A stretch of 64,000 nucleotides of DNA from Sphingomonas sp. BGYR3 (GTDB lineage Bacteria; Pseudomonadota; Alphaproteobacteria; Sphingomonadales; Sphingomonadaceae). The notes beneath the pieces were generated by a model that saw only the letters and a program-made list of their open reading frames with translations, searched no databases and had not been told where the DNA came from. Below, one piece after another: positions 8,932 to 19,661 of this stretch; position 1 is the stretch's first letter, and every line of letters starts with the position of its first letter. The position numbers and the translations under genes were made by a program. The stretch covers positions 372,001-436,000 of the forward strand of contig NZ_JANZNT010000001.1 of the NCBI RefSeq assembly GCF_025153455.1. The letters run 5' to 3'.

Positions 8932-11900
8932 ATGGCTCATTCCGGTTTTGTCCCCCTGCGCATCTTTTCCGCTTACACGATGCTGGAAGGGGCGATCCAG
9001 CCAAAGGCAATTGCCAAGCGGGCACGATCGCTGGGTTTCCCTGCCGCTGCGCTGACCGATCGCAACGGCCTGTACGCTGCGATGACGTTCAGCGACGCGG
9101 CGCGGGGCGAGGGGGTTCAGCCGATCATCGGGACGTTGCTGGCCGTGGCCCGGCCGGGGCAGGAAGGGGAGCATCGCCCCGCCATCGACTGGTTGCCGCT
9201 GCTGGCACAGGATCAGACCGGCTATGACAATCTGTGCGCCCTGGTCAGTCAGGCGCATCTGGGGCGTCCGATCGAGCTGGATGCGCATGTCACGCTGGCT
9301 TTCCTTGAGCAGCACAAGGACGGGCTGATCGCCCTGACCGGCGGGGGCGAGGGCGCCCTGGCCCGGCTGTTTTCCGAGGGACAGGCCGACCACGCCCGCG
9401 CCTATGCCGACCGGCTGCAGGCGATGTTCGGCGATCGGCTATATGTCGAGATCAGCCGGCGCGGCGACGCGGTGGAACAGGCCGCCGAACGCGCCCTGAT
9501 CGATCTGGCCTATGATCGCAATCTGCCGATCGTGGCGACCAATCCGTGCTGTTATGCCGAGAATGATTTTCACGAAGCGCATGACGCCATGCTGTGCATC
9601 GCGCATTCGGACTACATTGCCAGCGAAGACCGGGTCCGTTCATCCCGCGAAAGCTGGATGAAGCCGGCCAGCGACATGGCCGTACTGTTTCAGGATCTGC
9701 CAGAGGCGATTGCCAACACGCTGGTAGTCGCGCAGCGGTGCGCCGTTGCCGCACCCAAGCGCAAGCCCATCCTGCCCAGCCTGGCCGGAGACCGGGATGG
9801 CGAGGCCGCGATGCTGCGCGAACAGGCGCAATCCGGGCTGGAACTGCGGCTGCATCGCATTGCCGAGCTGGAGGGGCGCGTAGTCACCGATGATTGGGCC
9901 GCGCCCTATCGGGAACGGCTGACGTTCGAGCTGGACGTCATTATCCAGATGGGCTTTCCCGGCTATTTCCTGATCGTCGCGGATTTCATCCAATGGGCCA
10001 AGGCACAGGGGATTCCCGTCGGGCCGGGCCGCGGATCGGGCGCGGGATCGGTCGTCGCATGGGCGCTGACCATCACGGACCTTGACCCCATCAAGCTGGG
10101 CCTGCTGTTCGAACGGTTCCTGAACCCGGAACGTGTGTCGATGCCCGATTTCGACATCGATTTCTGCGAAACCCGCCGCGGCGAGGTCATCCGCTATGTT
10201 CAGGAACGCTATGGCGCGGACAAGGTGGCGCAGATCATCACGTTCGGAACGATGAAGGCGCGCGCCGTGCTGCGCGATACCGGCCGGGTGCTTCAGATGA
10301 GCTATGGCCAGATCGACCGGCTGACCAAGCTGGTGCCCAATCACCCGACGGACCCCTGGACGCTGGAGCGCGCGCTGAACGGGGTGAGCGAGCTTCACGC
10401 CGAATATCAGAACGACAATCAGGTCCACCGCCTGTTCGACCTGGCGATGCGGCTGGAGGGGCTGCCCCGGCACAGTTCGACCCACGCCGCCGGCGTGGTG
10501 ATCGGCGACCGGCCGCTGGCGGAGCTGGTCCCGCTCTATCGCGATCCCCGGTCGGACATGCCGGTGACGCAGTTCGACATGAAATATGCCGAACAGGCCG
10601 GTCTGGTGAAGTTCGACTTTCTGGGCCTGAAAACCCTGTCCGTGCTGCAGGAAGCAGTGCGGCTGTTGTCGCTGCGGGGCATATCGGTCGATCTCGACGC
10701 GTTGTCCTGGGACGATGCCGATACCTATGCCCTGCTGCAGCGGGGCGACACGGTCGGCGTGTTCCAGCTGGAATCCGAAGGGATGCGGCGCACCCTGTCG
10801 GCCGTGCGGCCGTCCAATTTCGGCGACATCATTGCGCTCGTCTCGCTCTATCGCCCCGGTCCGATGGATAACATCCCCAGTTTCGGCCGGCGCAAGAACG
10901 GGCAGGAGGCAATCACCTATCCCCATCCGCTGCTGGAGCCGATCCTGGCGGAAACCTATGGCATCTTCGTCTATCAGGAACAGGTGATGCAGGCCGCACA
11001 GGTGCTGGCCGGATATTCGCTGGGCGGTGCCGACCTGCTGCGCCGCGCGATGGGCAAGAAGATCAAGGCGGAGATGGACGCTCAGCGCGCCACGTTCGTC
11101 GAGGGATCGGCCAAGCATAACGGGATCAAGCCGGCCAAGGCGAACGAGCTGTTCGATTTGATCGACAAGTTCGCCGGATATGGCTTCAACAAGTCGCACG
11201 CAGCGGCCTATGCCCTGCTTGCCTATCAGACCGCGTGGCTGAAAGCGCATTATCCGCACGAATTCTTCGCCGCCTCGATGAGCTTTGACATCCATCAGAC
11301 GGACAAGCTCGCCATTTTCGCGGATGACATGAAGCGGCTGGGCATCACCGCTCTTCCCCCGTGCGTCAACGCCAGCCGCGCCGATTTCTCGGTAGAGGTC
11401 GATGGCGATGCACTGGCCGTGCGCTATGCCCTTGGCGCGCTGAAGGGTGTCGGCGAACGAGCGATGGAGCAGATCGTCGAGGAGCGGGAGGCCAATGGTT
11501 CCTTTGCCTCGCTCGACGATTTCGCGGCGCGCGTCGATCCGCGGGCGTTGAACAAGCGGCAAGTGGAAACGCTGGCCGGAGCGGGTGCGTTCGATACGCT
11601 CAACGCCAACCGTGCCGGGGTCGTCGCGGCTGCCGAAACGATCATGGCGGTGGCACAACGCACGCATGAGGGGCGGACCAGCGGGCAGGGCGGCCTGTTC
11701 GGCGCGGCGATGGCGTCCGAACCGGATATCCAGTTGCCCGACAGCGCGAAATGGACGCCGACGGAACGGGTCAATGCCGAGCGAGAGGCGTTTGGCTTCT
11801 ATTTCTCCGCCCATCCGGCCGATCGCTATGCGGCACAGGCGCGGCTGAACGGCGCACGGGCCATCGCGACGCTGGGCGAGGTCAAGATCGACGAGGGCGG

Positions 11901-12432
11901 CCGAGCCACCGCTGTAGTCGCCGCGCTGATCGAGGATTGCCGGTCCCGCACGTCGGCGCGCGGCAACAGCTATGTCATGGCGAATCTGTCCGATGCGTCT
12001 GGCGGGGTCGTTGCATCCTGTTTCGACGAGGATGCCGCCAACGCCATGGGCGAGATTGCGCGCGAGGGCGGCTGCGCGTTGCTGACGGTCGAGCTGGATC
12101 GCAAACCGGGCGAGGAAATGCCCCGCGTCACCGTTCGCAGTGCGCGGCGGATCGACGCGGTGGCGGCCGATATGCGGTTGATGCTGGAGGTGGAACTGAC
12201 CAGCATCGCGGCGCTAGAGGCGGTGAAGGAACTGCTGGCGCCCATTGCCACGGGAGGCAAGTCGGCCGTTCACCTGACCGTGCCGACCAGTGACGGGAAT
12301 AGCGCGCGGCTATGGCTCGGTTCCGGCTTCCGGCTGGATCCCGGCCTTGCCGCGACCATCGAGACGCTGCAGGATGTGTCCAAAGCGACGATCGAAGTCG
12401 CCAGACCGGGACGGCTTGCCGTCGCGGGATAA
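8932..12432 (+). CDS. dnaE: DNA polymerase III subunit alpha
   Basis: Catalytic subunit of the replicative polymerase (1166 aa, normal for DnaE1). In order: PHP domain (residues 1-280), polymerase palm with catalytic aspartates in 'MPDFDIDFCETRRGEV' (about 405) and 'LVKFDFLGLKTL' (about 560), the conserved 'GYGFNKSHAAAYALLAYQTA' helix-hairpin-helix lead-in, and an OB-fold near the C-terminus containing 'SYVMANLSDASGGV'. The first PHP metal motif is degenerate (FSAYT instead of the H-x-D-Y-S form), consistent with loss of PHP metal chemistry. It begins 74 bp after gpx and ends 16 bp before the acyl-CoA ligase start. Confidence 0.98.
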   Translation: MAHSGFVPLRIFSAYTMLEGAIQPKAIAKRARSLGFPAAALTDRNGLYAAMTFSDAARGEGVQPIIGTLLAVARPGQEGEHRPAIDWLPLLAQDQTGYDNLCALVSQAHLGRPIELDAHVTLAFLEQHKDGLIALTGGGEGALARLFSEGQADHARAYADRLQAMFGDRLYVEISRRGDAVEQAAERALIDLAYDRNLPIVATNPCCYAENDFHEAHDAMLCIAHSDYIASEDRVRSSRESWMKPASDMAVLFQDLPEAIANTLVVAQRCAVAAPKRKPILPSLAGDRDGEAAMLREQAQSGLELRLHRIAELEGRVVTDDWAAPYRERLTFELDVIIQMGFPGYFLIVADFIQWAKAQGIPVGPGRGSGAGSVVAWALTITDLDPIKLGLLFERFLNPERVSMPDFDIDFCETRRGEVIRYVQERYGADKVAQIITFGTMKARAVLRDTGRVLQMSYGQIDRLTKLVPNHPTDPWTLERALNGVSELHAEYQNDNQVHRLFDLAMRLEGLPRHSSTHAAGVVIGDRPLAELVPLYRDPRSDMPVTQFDMKYAEQAGLVKFDFLGLKTLSVLQEAVRLLSLRGISVDLDALSWDDADTYALLQRGDTVGVFQLESEGMRRTLSAVRPSNFGDIIALVSLYRPGPMDNIPSFGRRKNGQEAITYPHPLLEPILAETYGIFVYQEQVMQAAQVLAGYSLGGADLLRRAMGKKIKAEMDAQRATFVEGSAKHNGIKPAKANELFDLIDKFAGYGFNKSHAAAYALLAYQTAWLKAHYPHEFFAASMSFDIHQTDKLAIFADDMKRLGITALPPCVNASRADFSVEVDGDALAVRYALGALKGVGERAMEQIVEEREANGSFASLDDFAARVDPRALNKRQVETLAGAGAFDTLNANRAGVVAAAETIMAVAQRTHEGRTSGQGGLFGAAMASEPDIQLPDSAKWTPTERVNAEREAFGFYFSAHPADRYAAQARLNGARAIATLGEVKIDEGGRATAVVAALIEDCRSRTSARGNSYVMANLSDASGGVVASCFDEDAANAMGEIAREGGCALLTVELDRKPGEEMPRVTVRSARRIDAVAADMRLMLEVELTSIAALEAVKELLAPIATGGKSAVHLTVPTSDGNSARLWLGSGFRLDPGLAATIETLQDVSKATIEVARPGRLAVAG

Positions 12433-12448
12433 CCGGACGGAGAGACAG

Positions 12449-14056
12449 ATGCTGGGATCGATGCAGGATTTCGAGCTGCGCGTGATGCGCTTGCTTGATC
12501 ATGCCGAACGCGAACATGGATCGCGCGAAATCGTGACCCGCTGGGCCGATGGCAGCGAGACGCGCACCGATTGGGCCGGCATTGCCCAGGATGCGCGGCG
12601 GCTGGCGCAGGCGCTGGAACGGCTGGGCTGCAAGCCGGGCGACCGGATCGCCACGCTGGCCATGAACCACAGCCGCCATCTGGTGACGTGGTACGGGGCG
12701 ATCGGGATGGGCGGCATCGTCCACACCATCAATCCGCGCCTGTTCCCCGATCAGCTGGCCTTTATCGGCAATCATGCCGAGGATGTGGTGCTGATGTACG
12801 ACCGCGCCTTTGCGCCGCTGGTCGAACGGATGAAGCCGCACTGGCATACGATCCGCCATTATGTCTGCTATGATCCTGGCCCGACCGATACCGACGGCGA
12901 CATCGGGTTCGAGGCGCTGATTGAACGGGAAAATGGTGATTATACGTGGGTCGAGGGCGATGAGCGCGACCCATGCATGCTGTGTTACACCAGCGGCACC
13001 ACCGGCAATCCCAAGGGCGTGCTTTACAGCCACCGAAGTTCCACGCTGCATGCGCTCGTCGAATTGCAGCCTTCGGTCTTTGACCTGGAGGCTGGATCGG
13101 TGGCCATGCCGATCGTGCCGATGTTTCATGCCGTGGGCTGGGGCATGCCCTTTGCCTCGCCGGCGGTTGGCCTGAAGCTGGTCTTTTCCACTGTGAACGA
13201 GCCTGCGCTGCTGTGCGAACTGATGAACCGGGAACGGGTGACTCATTCGGCTGGAGTGCCGACCGTGTGGTTCGCGATGTTTCAGCATATGGATGCGACC
13301 GGGGAGGAGCCGCGTCACCTAAAGGTCGTGACCATCGGCGGGTCGGCGGCACCGCGGTCGATGATCGAGCGGCTGATGCGGATGGGTGTCCGCGTCAATC
13401 ATGCCTGGGGCATGACGGAAACATCGCCCATCGGCACGATCGGCCAGCGTTCAGTCGATTGGGATGACCTGAGTTTCGACCAGCAGGTCGACCAGGTGTG
13501 CCGTCAGGGCCGCGTGCCCTATGGCGTCGAGATGCGGATCGTGGACGAGCAGGGCCGTGTACTGGAGCGTGACGGACAACAGGCCGGGCAGCTGCAGGTG
13601 CGGGGCCCCTGGGTCATCAAGCAGTATTTCAAGGATGGCGACGGCCCCTGCCTGACCCCTGATGGCTGGTTCGATACGGGGGATGTCGCCATCCTGCACC
13701 CCGATGGCACGATGCAGATCACCGACCGATCAAAGGACGTGATCAAATCCGGCGGCGAGTGGATCAGCTCGGTCGAGCTTGAAAACGCTGCTGTCGGCTG
13801 CCCCGGCGTGGCGGAGGCGGCGGCGATCGGCGTTCACCACCCGCGGTGGGAGGAGCGGCCGATCCTGCTGGTGGTCCGCAAGCCCGATACCACGGTGACA
13901 GCAGAACAGATCCAGGCTTATCTGACGCAGCACGTCGCCAAATGGTGGCTGCCCGACGAGGTACACTTCGTCGACAGCCTGCCGCATACGGCGACCGGCA
14001 AGCTGCTGAAAACAGCGATCCGTGAGCAGTTCAAGGGATATTCGATCGCCGCCTGA
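12449..14056 (+). CDS. Fatty-acid--CoA ligase (AMP-dependent synthetase)
   Basis: ANL-superfamily enzyme that activates a fatty acid to acyl-CoA through an acyl-adenylate. The 535-aa protein shows the P-loop '[19 protein letters not shown]' (about residue 178), '[15 protein letters not shown]' (A5 motif), '[16 protein letters not shown]' (A7), '[20 protein letters not shown]' (A8) and the C-terminal catalytic Lys of '[12 protein letters not shown]'. Sequence style resembles medium/long-chain ligases (AlkK/FadD-like). An upstream extension of the frame overlaps dnaE, but the ATG at 12449 follows a GGACGGAGAG ribosome-binding region. It meets the radical SAM gene tail to tail with no gap. Confidence 0.93.
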   Translation: MLGSMQDFELRVMRLLDHAEREHGSREIVTRWADGSETRTDWAGIAQDARRLAQALERLGCKPGDRIATLAMNHSRHLVTWYGAIGMGGIVHTINPRLFPDQLAFIGNHAEDVVLMYDRAFAPLVERMKPHWHTIRHYVCYDPGPTDTDGDIGFEALIERENGDYTWVEGDERDPCMLCYTSGTTGNPKGVLYSHRSSTLHALVELQPSVFDLEAGSVAMPIVPMFHAVGWGMPFASPAVGLKLVFSTVNEPALLCELMNRERVTHSAGVPTVWFAMFQHMDATGEEPRHLKVVTIGGSAAPRSMIERLMRMGVRVNHAWGMTETSPIGTIGQRSVDWDDLSFDQQVDQVCRQGRVPYGVEMRIVDEQGRVLERDGQQAGQLQVRGPWVIKQYFKDGDGPCLTPDGWFDTGDVAILHPDGTMQITDRSKDVIKSGGEWISSVELENAAVGCPGVAEAAAIGVHHPRWEERPILLVVRKPDTTVTAEQIQAYLTQHVAKWWLPDEVHFVDSLPHTATGKLLKTAIREQFKGYSIAA

Positions 14057-15127
14057 TCAGGCGAACAGATCGCCCTGTGGCCCGGCGGGCGGGCGGAACA
14101 GGTCGCAGCGAAGGTCCAGCCGATCGCTGGTGAGTCCGAGCCGGCGACTGGCGATCCGGAACCGCGTGCGGAGCAGGGTGGCCCATTCGCCCTGCCCCCG
14201 CATCCGGCTGAAAAATTCCGGATCGTTGTCACGCCCGCCGCGCAGTGAATGGATGATCGCCATCACCTTGCCCGCCCGGTCCGGGTAATGCGTCTGAAGC
14301 CACGCCCGGAACAGCGGCGCGACCTCGTGCGGCAGGCGGACGGGCATGAAGAATGCCGAGCGCGCCCCCGCTTCGGCTGCGCGGGACAGGATCGCTTCCA
14401 TCTCCCCGTCGGTGATCGCAGGGATGACGGGGGACAGCGAGACATACACGGGAATGCCCGCCTCCGTCAGCTTTGCTATGGCGGCAAGCCGCTTTTCGGG
14501 ATGCGGCGCGCGCGGTTCCAGCGTCATGGTGATCCGCGGATCAAGCGAAGTGATCGAGATCATGACGGCGCACAGGCCCTGCGCCGCCATGGGCTGCAAC
14601 AGGTCAAGGTCGCGCAGCACCCGGTCGGACTTTGTCGTGATCGTCAGCGGATGGCGGCATTCCGCCAGGATTTCGAGGCACCCGCGCATGATCCGCCATT
14701 CGCGTTCGATCGGCTGATAGGCGTCAGTATTGGTACCGAACGCAATCGGACGACATTGATAACCGGTACGGGAAAGCTCTGCCCGCAGCAGGGCTGGGGC
14801 GTCCGGCTTGGCAAACAGCCGCGTTTCGAAATCGAGGCCGGGCGACAGGTCGTGAAAGGCATGGGTCGGCCGCGCGAAGCAATAGATGCAGCCATGCTCG
14901 CAGCCGCGATAGGGATTGATCGAACGGTCGAAGGGGACGTCGGGCGATTGATTGCGGGTGATGATGGTCGGGGGATTCTCGACGGTGACGGAGGTGCGGA
15001 CCGGGCGGGGTTCGCCGTCGATCAGCGCCTGTTCGTCCAGCCAGTCGCCGTCCGCCTGCCGGTCGGCCAGACCGAACCGTTGGGGAACCGGGTTGTGGGT
15101 TGCGCCCCGCGCATTGCGCCTGGTCAT
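14057..15127 (-). CDS. PA0069-family radical SAM protein
   Basis: 356-aa radical SAM protein resembling the PA0069 group, distant relatives of spore photoproduct lyase. The iron-sulfur motif is '[18 protein letters not shown]' (C-x3-C-x2-C, about residues 74-82). The N-terminal '[20 protein letters not shown]' and '[13 protein letters not shown]' are typical of the group, as is '[12 protein letters not shown]'. The reaction is not established. Its stop directly abuts the stop of the acyl-CoA ligase gene; the start faces the GT39 gene across 136 bp. Confidence 0.9.
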   Translation of the reverse strand: MTRRNARGATHNPVPQRFGLADRQADGDWLDEQALIDGEPRPVRTSVTVENPPTIITRNQSPDVPFDRSINPYRGCEHGCIYCFARPTHAFHDLSPGLDFETRLFAKPDAPALLRAELSRTGYQCRPIAFGTNTDAYQPIEREWRIMRGCLEILAECRHPLTITTKSDRVLRDLDLLQPMAAQGLCAVMISITSLDPRITMTLEPRAPHPEKRLAAIAKLTEAGIPVYVSLSPVIPAITDGEMEAILSRAAEAGARSAFFMPVRLPHEVAPLFRAWLQTHYPDRAGKVMAIIHSLRGGRDNDPEFFSRMRGQGEWATLLRTRFRIASRRLGLTSDRLDLRCDLFRPPAGPQGDLFA

Positions 15128-15263
15128 AGGCGGAACATAAACAGAACATTGCTGCCGGGCAAGGCAGATTCGTCGTTAATGTCCCGACCTGAAACCATCC
15201 GATGCTGCGCGACGCTCGCCCGGCAGGGGACGGCCCGGTAGCATCGGCCGCGAAGGGACGATC

Positions 15264-16592
15264 ATGCTGGATGGTTCATCGCGGTTGAGCAGGGATTGGA
15301 CAACGCGCAGAGTTCCGTTCGTTGCCGCTATCCTGCTGGCGGTGATCCTGCGCGCGATCTTTATCCTGGCCGTGCCGGTGACGCCGGATTCGGATGGGGC
15401 ATGGTATCTGCTGCGCGCTCAGGAAATGGCGGCTGGCATGGGATATCAGGAGCGCGGGCATCCTACTGCGTTCTGGCCCGTCGGTTATCCAGCGCTGCTG
15501 GCAGGCGCGCTGATGCTGACCGGCCCGACGCTGACGGGACCGTTGATTGCGAACCTGATGGCTTCGGCGGCCATCACCACGTTGATCGGAGCGATGGCGC
15601 GTGGGCTGGGCGCAACGCGGCAGGCGGCAGTGCTGTCGATGCTGCTCTATGCCGTCTATCCGGCGCATATCGTCTATACCGGCGTACTGGCGGCGGAAAC
15701 GACCAGCACGGCGGTGCTGATGGCGGGGGTGGCTGCGCTGATCCTTGGTCGGGGCAGGGCCGGCATGGCGGTGGTCGCTGGCCTGCTGCTGGGCCTGGCC
15801 ACGCTGATGCGGCCGCAATCGATGTTCGTGTGCATGGCGCTGATCCCGACGATGTGGCTGTCGCTGCGTGCGTTTGGCTGGCGGCGGGCGCTGGCAACGA
15901 TGCTGCTGGCGGTGGCGGGAATGGCGGTGGTGGTGACCCCGTGGACGATGCGCAATCAGCAACAGCTTGGCGCGCCGGTGCTGGTATCCACCAATGGCGG
16001 CATCGCGTTACAGGCCGGTGCGAACGATCTGGCCACGGGTGGCTATTTTCAGGTCGAGAAATCGCCCCTGTGGGCACAGACCGGACTGTCGTTCGATCAG
16101 CGGATCGAGCGGCAGGTGGAGATGGACGCGCGTCTGAAACGGATGGCGATCGATTGGATCGTTCAGCATCCGGCGGAATGGGCCATGCTGGGGGTGCGCA
16201 AGGTGGTCCTGTTATGGGCCAAGGATACCGACGCCTTCTGGTCGCTGCACGCCAGCTATCCGGACCGGTCCGGCCTGTGGCGGGTCGCGCAGGCGGGCAA
16301 TCAGCTGGTGTACCTGTCGATCCTGGGCCTGTCGGCAATCGGGTTTGCACCTAGCATCGCGGCATTGTGGCGGCGGAGGCTGGACCAGTCGGCGATGACG
16401 GTTGCGCTGGCCGTCCCAGTGCTGACCACCGCACTGGCGTTCGTGTTCACCGGACAGACCCGGTATCACTATCCCGCCATGCCGTTCCTGATGATCGGAG
16501 CGGGGCTTGGCCTGGTCTGGCTGGTTCAGCGTTCGCGCAGCCGGGGCATCAGTTCGACGAAGTTGCAGGGGCGGTGGCGGCTGTCGAGCTGA
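15264..16592 (+). CDS. GT39-type membrane glycosyltransferase (ArnT/PMT-like)
   Basis: Polytopic membrane protein of 442 aa with about ten hydrophobic segments starting at residue 18. The first periplasmic loop carries '[19 protein letters not shown]', the acidic motif that binds metal and polyprenyl-phosphate sugar donors in GT39 and ArnT-like enzymes, followed by '[17 protein letters not shown]'. Such enzymes move sugars from lipid carriers to proteins, lipid A or other envelope glycans; the acceptor here is unknown. The last 67 bp overlap the 3' end of moaB on the other strand. Confidence 0.82.
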   Translation: MLDGSSRLSRDWTTRRVPFVAAILLAVILRAIFILAVPVTPDSDGAWYLLRAQEMAAGMGYQERGHPTAFWPVGYPALLAGALMLTGPTLTGPLIANLMASAAITTLIGAMARGLGATRQAAVLSMLLYAVYPAHIVYTGVLAAETTSTAVLMAGVAALILGRGRAGMAVVAGLLLGLATLMRPQSMFVCMALIPTMWLSLRAFGWRRALATMLLAVAGMAVVVTPWTMRNQQQLGAPVLVSTNGGIALQAGANDLATGGYFQVEKSPLWAQTGLSFDQRIERQVEMDARLKRMAIDWIVQHPAEWAMLGVRKVVLLWAKDTDAFWSLHASYPDRSGLWRVAQAGNQLVYLSILGLSAIGFAPSIAALWRRRLDQSAMTVALAVPVLTTALAFVFTGQTRYHYPAMPFLMIGAGLGLVWLVQRSRSRGISSTKLQGRWRLSS

Positions 16593-17053
16593 TCGCGCAG
16601 GATACCGTCCCATCCGTCGCGCACCGCGCCGGTCGATCCGGGCAATGCAAAGAGATAGGTGCCGCGCGCGACGGCGGCACAGGCGCGCGACTGGATGGTT
16701 GACGTGCCGATCGTCTGAAAGCTGAGCCAGCGGAACAATTCGCCAAAGCCCGGAATGGGTTTGTCCTGGACCTGCTCGATCGCCTCTGGCGTCACATCGC
16801 GGCCGGTAACGCCAGTGCCGCCGGTGGTCAGGACGCAATCAACCAACGGATCGTCGATCCATTCGTTCAGCTGACGAACGATCAGCGCGACATCGTCCGC
16901 CACGATGGCGCGGGCGGCAAGGACATGGCCCGCATCCGTCAGCCGTTCAACCAGCGTATCGCCCGACCGGTCATCGGCCGCAGTGCGCGTGTCGGAAATA
17001 GTGAGGACGGCAATGCGGACGGGAATGAACGCCCGCCCCTGATCAATTGGCAC
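16526..17053 (-). CDS. moaB: Molybdenum cofactor biosynthesis protein MoaB
   Basis: MoaB/MogA-fold protein that binds or adenylates molybdopterin in molybdenum cofactor assembly. The 175-aa chain starts '[20 protein letters not shown]' and contains '[19 protein letters not shown]' (about residue 75), the pterin-binding loop, and '[18 protein letters not shown]'. The start is a GTG at 17053, inside the end of the upstream lytic transglycosylase gene (11-bp overlap), so the two are likely cotranscribed. No other cofactor gene is in the window. Confidence 0.93.
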   Translation of the reverse strand: MPIDQGRAFIPVRIAVLTISDTRTAADDRSGDTLVERLTDAGHVLAARAIVADDVALIVRQLNEWIDDPLVDCVLTTGGTGVTGRDVTPEAIEQVQDKPIPGFGELFRWLSFQTIGTSTIQSRACAAVARGTYLFALPGSTGAVRDGWDGILRDQLDSRHRPCNFVELMPRLRER

Positions 17054-18821
17054 CGACGATCCGTCCGGCGCTGGTATCGGTCATGCGAACCGCGGGTGCC
17101 CCGGCCATGCCGGGAAAGCGGGGCCACATCCCCTGGCTCAGCGCCTGACGGCTGGCCGAGGCGCGACCCTCATGCTGTTCGTACATCCAGTAGTTGCGCA
17201 GCACGGTCATCACATAGCCGCGCGTTTCCCAGTATGGGATGCTTTCAATGTACAGCAGCGGATCGCCCTTGCTCCGCACGGTGACGTTCCACGTCTCAAC
17301 GGGCGTCGGACCGGCGTTATAGGCGGCGATCACTTTTGGCAGCAGGCCGGCGGTAAACGGGCGGTCGCGCAGCTGTTCCAGATAGGTCTGGCCGACCTCC
17401 ATGTTCACCGATGGCTGGGCCAGGTCCGCGCGTTCGATCTTCATCCCCTTGGTCCGGCCCACATCGATGGCCGCGGCCGGCATCACCTGCATCAGGCCAA
17501 AGGCACCGGCGGGGCTGACCACATCCGGATTGAACCGTGATTCCTGAAGCGTGTGGGCATAGACCAGCGCCTTGTCGACGCGCCATCCGCCCTCCGGCTT
17601 CCATTTGGGGGCGGGATAGCGCGCCTGCGCCACCAGGTTCACACCCGCCGGGCCATTGTGGCACAACCACAGCTGCGTCTGAGGCAAATCGAGCGCACCG
17701 GCCAGCGTGATCAGCGCGGCGTGTTCATTACGTGGGCCGATCTTTGCCTGATGCCGCAGCACTGCGTCGGCCAGCTTGAGTTCGCCGATCTGAACCAATG
17801 CGGCGGCCACGCGCACGTTTGCCCGGCGCTCCAGATCGCCCAGTGGCAACGCGCCCAGCACCTTGGCATTGGCGGTGTTGTCGGTCAGTCCCAGCGATTG
17901 CCGAGCCAGCAGGCCGTAAAAGGTTTCACGATATTGCGCCGCGGATTGCAGCCGCGATTGAACCCGCTGCGGCTCGCCACAGGCAATGTCCGCGCGGGTG
18001 GCCCAAAACAGGCCCGCCGAACGCATCTCGACATCGGGCGCGTTGCGGCCGACCCGCTCGAACGCGGCCTGAGCCGTCCGGCAATCCTCGCGCCGCCAGC
18101 TGGCCAGGCCAAGCACCCAATCGCCCTGAACCTGCCACGGGCCGACACCGCGGCTTGCCTCGGTCGCGATCGAGGCTGCGTTTTCGTCGTCCCCGGCAGC
18201 GTAAAAGATCCACGCGATCTTTTGCTGCCACTCGGTCAGCGCCTCGGGTGTCAGCCGCCCGCGATGCTGATCCAGCAACGCGCGGGCAGAAACGCCGTCA
18301 TCCGCCTTGATAAACGGCTTCATCGCCTCTGCCAGCTGGGCAGAGGCCGCATCGCTCAGTGCGCGGGCACGCTGGCGGCTGGGCGGGGCATCGTACCAGA
18401 CGAGCCGCTGCTGGGCAGGCAGATTCGGCAGAGCGGTGGCACCGCGGCTTACGGCCAGCCGGGCGATCTGTTCCGCCTGCGGCAGTTCCGGCGCCTCGTT
18501 CAGCAGCGCCAGCAGTGCCGGCATCTCGACCTTTGGCGAATTGCGCGCGGTGTAGAGTTCGGCCCGCATCACCGGGTGCAGGACGCCCGGCGTCATGCCG
18601 TCGATCAACAATTGCGCGTCGGTCCAGCGTTCCGCCCGGATCGCCGTCAGGATCGCGCGATAGGATGCGCCCTGTTCCGGCGTCAGGATTGCGGGTGCCG
18701 CAATACCGGGCGTTTCGCGCTGCGGCACGCCTTCGTCGGCGGGCGCGACCTCACGCGCCAGGGCATTGCCGGACAGCAGGAGGGCGATCGCTACCGCCAC
18801 TCCCTTCACCGCGCCGTTCAT
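17043..18821 (-). CDS. Soluble lytic murein transglycosylase (SLT family)
   Basis: Periplasmic enzyme that cleaves glycan strands of peptidoglycan, leaving 1,6-anhydro-muropeptides. The 592-aa product begins with an export signal '[20 protein letters not shown]', has a long alpha-helical (TPR-like) N-terminal ring, and a C-terminal SLT domain with catalytic Glu in '[20 protein letters not shown]' and 'LMQVMPAAA' (about residues 420-440), then '[15 protein letters not shown]'. The ATG at 18821 overlaps the stop of the UDG-like gene as ATGA; an upstream start at 18857 would put twelve residues ahead of the signal and is less likely. Confidence 0.93.
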   Translation of the reverse strand: MNGAVKGVAVAIALLLSGNALAREVAPADEGVPQRETPGIAAPAILTPEQGASYRAILTAIRAERWTDAQLLIDGMTPGVLHPVMRAELYTARNSPKVEMPALLALLNEAPELPQAEQIARLAVSRGATALPNLPAQQRLVWYDAPPSRQRARALSDAASAQLAEAMKPFIKADDGVSARALLDQHRGRLTPEALTEWQQKIAWIFYAAGDDENAASIATEASRGVGPWQVQGDWVLGLASWRREDCRTAQAAFERVGRNAPDVEMRSAGLFWATRADIACGEPQRVQSRLQSAAQYRETFYGLLARQSLGLTDNTANAKVLGALPLGDLERRANVRVAAALVQIGELKLADAVLRHQAKIGPRNEHAALITLAGALDLPQTQLWLCHNGPAGVNLVAQARYPAPKWKPEGGWRVDKALVYAHTLQESRFNPDVVSPAGAFGLMQVMPAAAIDVGRTKGMKIERADLAQPSVNMEVGQTYLEQLRDRPFTAGLLPKVIAAYNAGPTPVETWNVTVRSKGDPLLYIESIPYWETRGYVMTVLRNYWMYEQHEGRASASRQALSQGMWPRFPGMAGAPAVRMTDTSAGRIVGAN

Positions 18822-19543
18822 TGCAACCCCCGCATCAAGGACTGGATATCGCGCCACACCTCACCCTTCACGCGCGGTCGTTCGACCATGAAGCGGGGGG
18901 CGTGAGTTGCGACAACCGCCAATTTCCGCGCATCATGGTTAACCGCGCGTAAACGTCCACGTTCCGCCCGATCATTGATCCCGAACAAGGCACGGCTCGT
19001 CGCTTGGCCGAAAACCAGGACGCGCCGAGCCCCGCTGATCGCAAGGAGATGATGCGCGATCCGCCCGAATTCGGGGAGCTGTTCGGCCGGGATCTGTCCG
19101 GTCGCCGGGGCCTTGACCGCCAGCGTAGCGATATGGGCCGTAGCGCGGTCGATGCCGATTGCGGCCAGGATATTGTCCGTCAACCGGCCGACCGCTCCGC
19201 TGGACAAGGGCCCATCCACATCCTCGCCTTCCGGGACGTCGCTGAGGATCAGCCATTCCGCATCGACCGGGCCGGACGGCGGGACAACGCGGCCGGGCCA
19301 TGCCGCATCCGGGGCATCCGGACCCAGCCGCCAGGCGATGTACGATGCCCAGTCGCCGGGCAGGGGCGAATCACTGACCGGGATGGCCGAGGGTGCGGCA
19401 GGCGCGGCGGCCATTGCCGGGACTGGGGGGGCGATCCAGCCGCCCGCCGTCTCTTCGACCAGTTGATCGACGCCGGCATCCGCCCACCATTCAAGCGCGC
19501 TTGCCGCAACGTCATGCCATCGATGGTCGGTATCTGCCCCCAT
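18818..19543 (-). CDS. Uracil-DNA glycosylase-superfamily protein lacking Fe-S cysteines
   Basis: 241-aa protein whose C-terminal two thirds follow the family 4/5 UDG layout. A strand plus loop 'WLILSDVPEGEDVDGPLSSG' replaces the usual GE(A/G)PG motif. 'RLTDNILAAIGIDRATAHI' is the helix with the partner-strand segment, 'RRVLVFGQATSRALFG' corresponds to the V-x-x-x-G-x-x-A strand, and 'VVATHAPRFMVERPRVKGEV' corresponds to the HPS-like motif. The whole protein contains no cysteine, so the 4Fe-4S cluster of family 4 enzymes cannot form. An Ala/Pro-rich stretch (about residues 40-60) precedes the fold. It may be a divergent glycosylase or an inactive relative. It is translationally coupled to the downstream SLT gene. 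Confidence 0.7.
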   Translation of the reverse strand: MGADTDHRWHDVAASALEWWADAGVDQLVEETAGGWIAPPVPAMAAAPAAPSAIPVSDSPLPGDWASYIAWRLGPDAPDAAWPGRVVPPSGPVDAEWLILSDVPEGEDVDGPLSSGAVGRLTDNILAAIGIDRATAHIATLAVKAPATGQIPAEQLPEFGRIAHHLLAISGARRVLVFGQATSRALFGINDRAERGRLRAVNHDARKLAVVATHAPRFMVERPRVKGEVWRDIQSLMRGLQ

Positions 19544-19661
19544 AGCAGCACCAAAGGCCGGGTTGACCCTGCCGTCAATCTGCTTGAACGAAAGAACCGG
19601 TTCAGGCGTTGCCGATCAACGATCAACAGGCACGCCGGATGGCAAAGGAAGAGGACGATCG

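Noticed and set aside
9640..11814. 724-codon open frame on the minus strand
   Set aside because: Antisense shadow of dnaE; its translation has no family motifs and is rich in Arg, His and Gln.
17553..18905. 450-codon open frame on the plus strand
   Set aside because: Antisense to the lytic transglycosylase, whose signal peptide and SLT motifs are clear.
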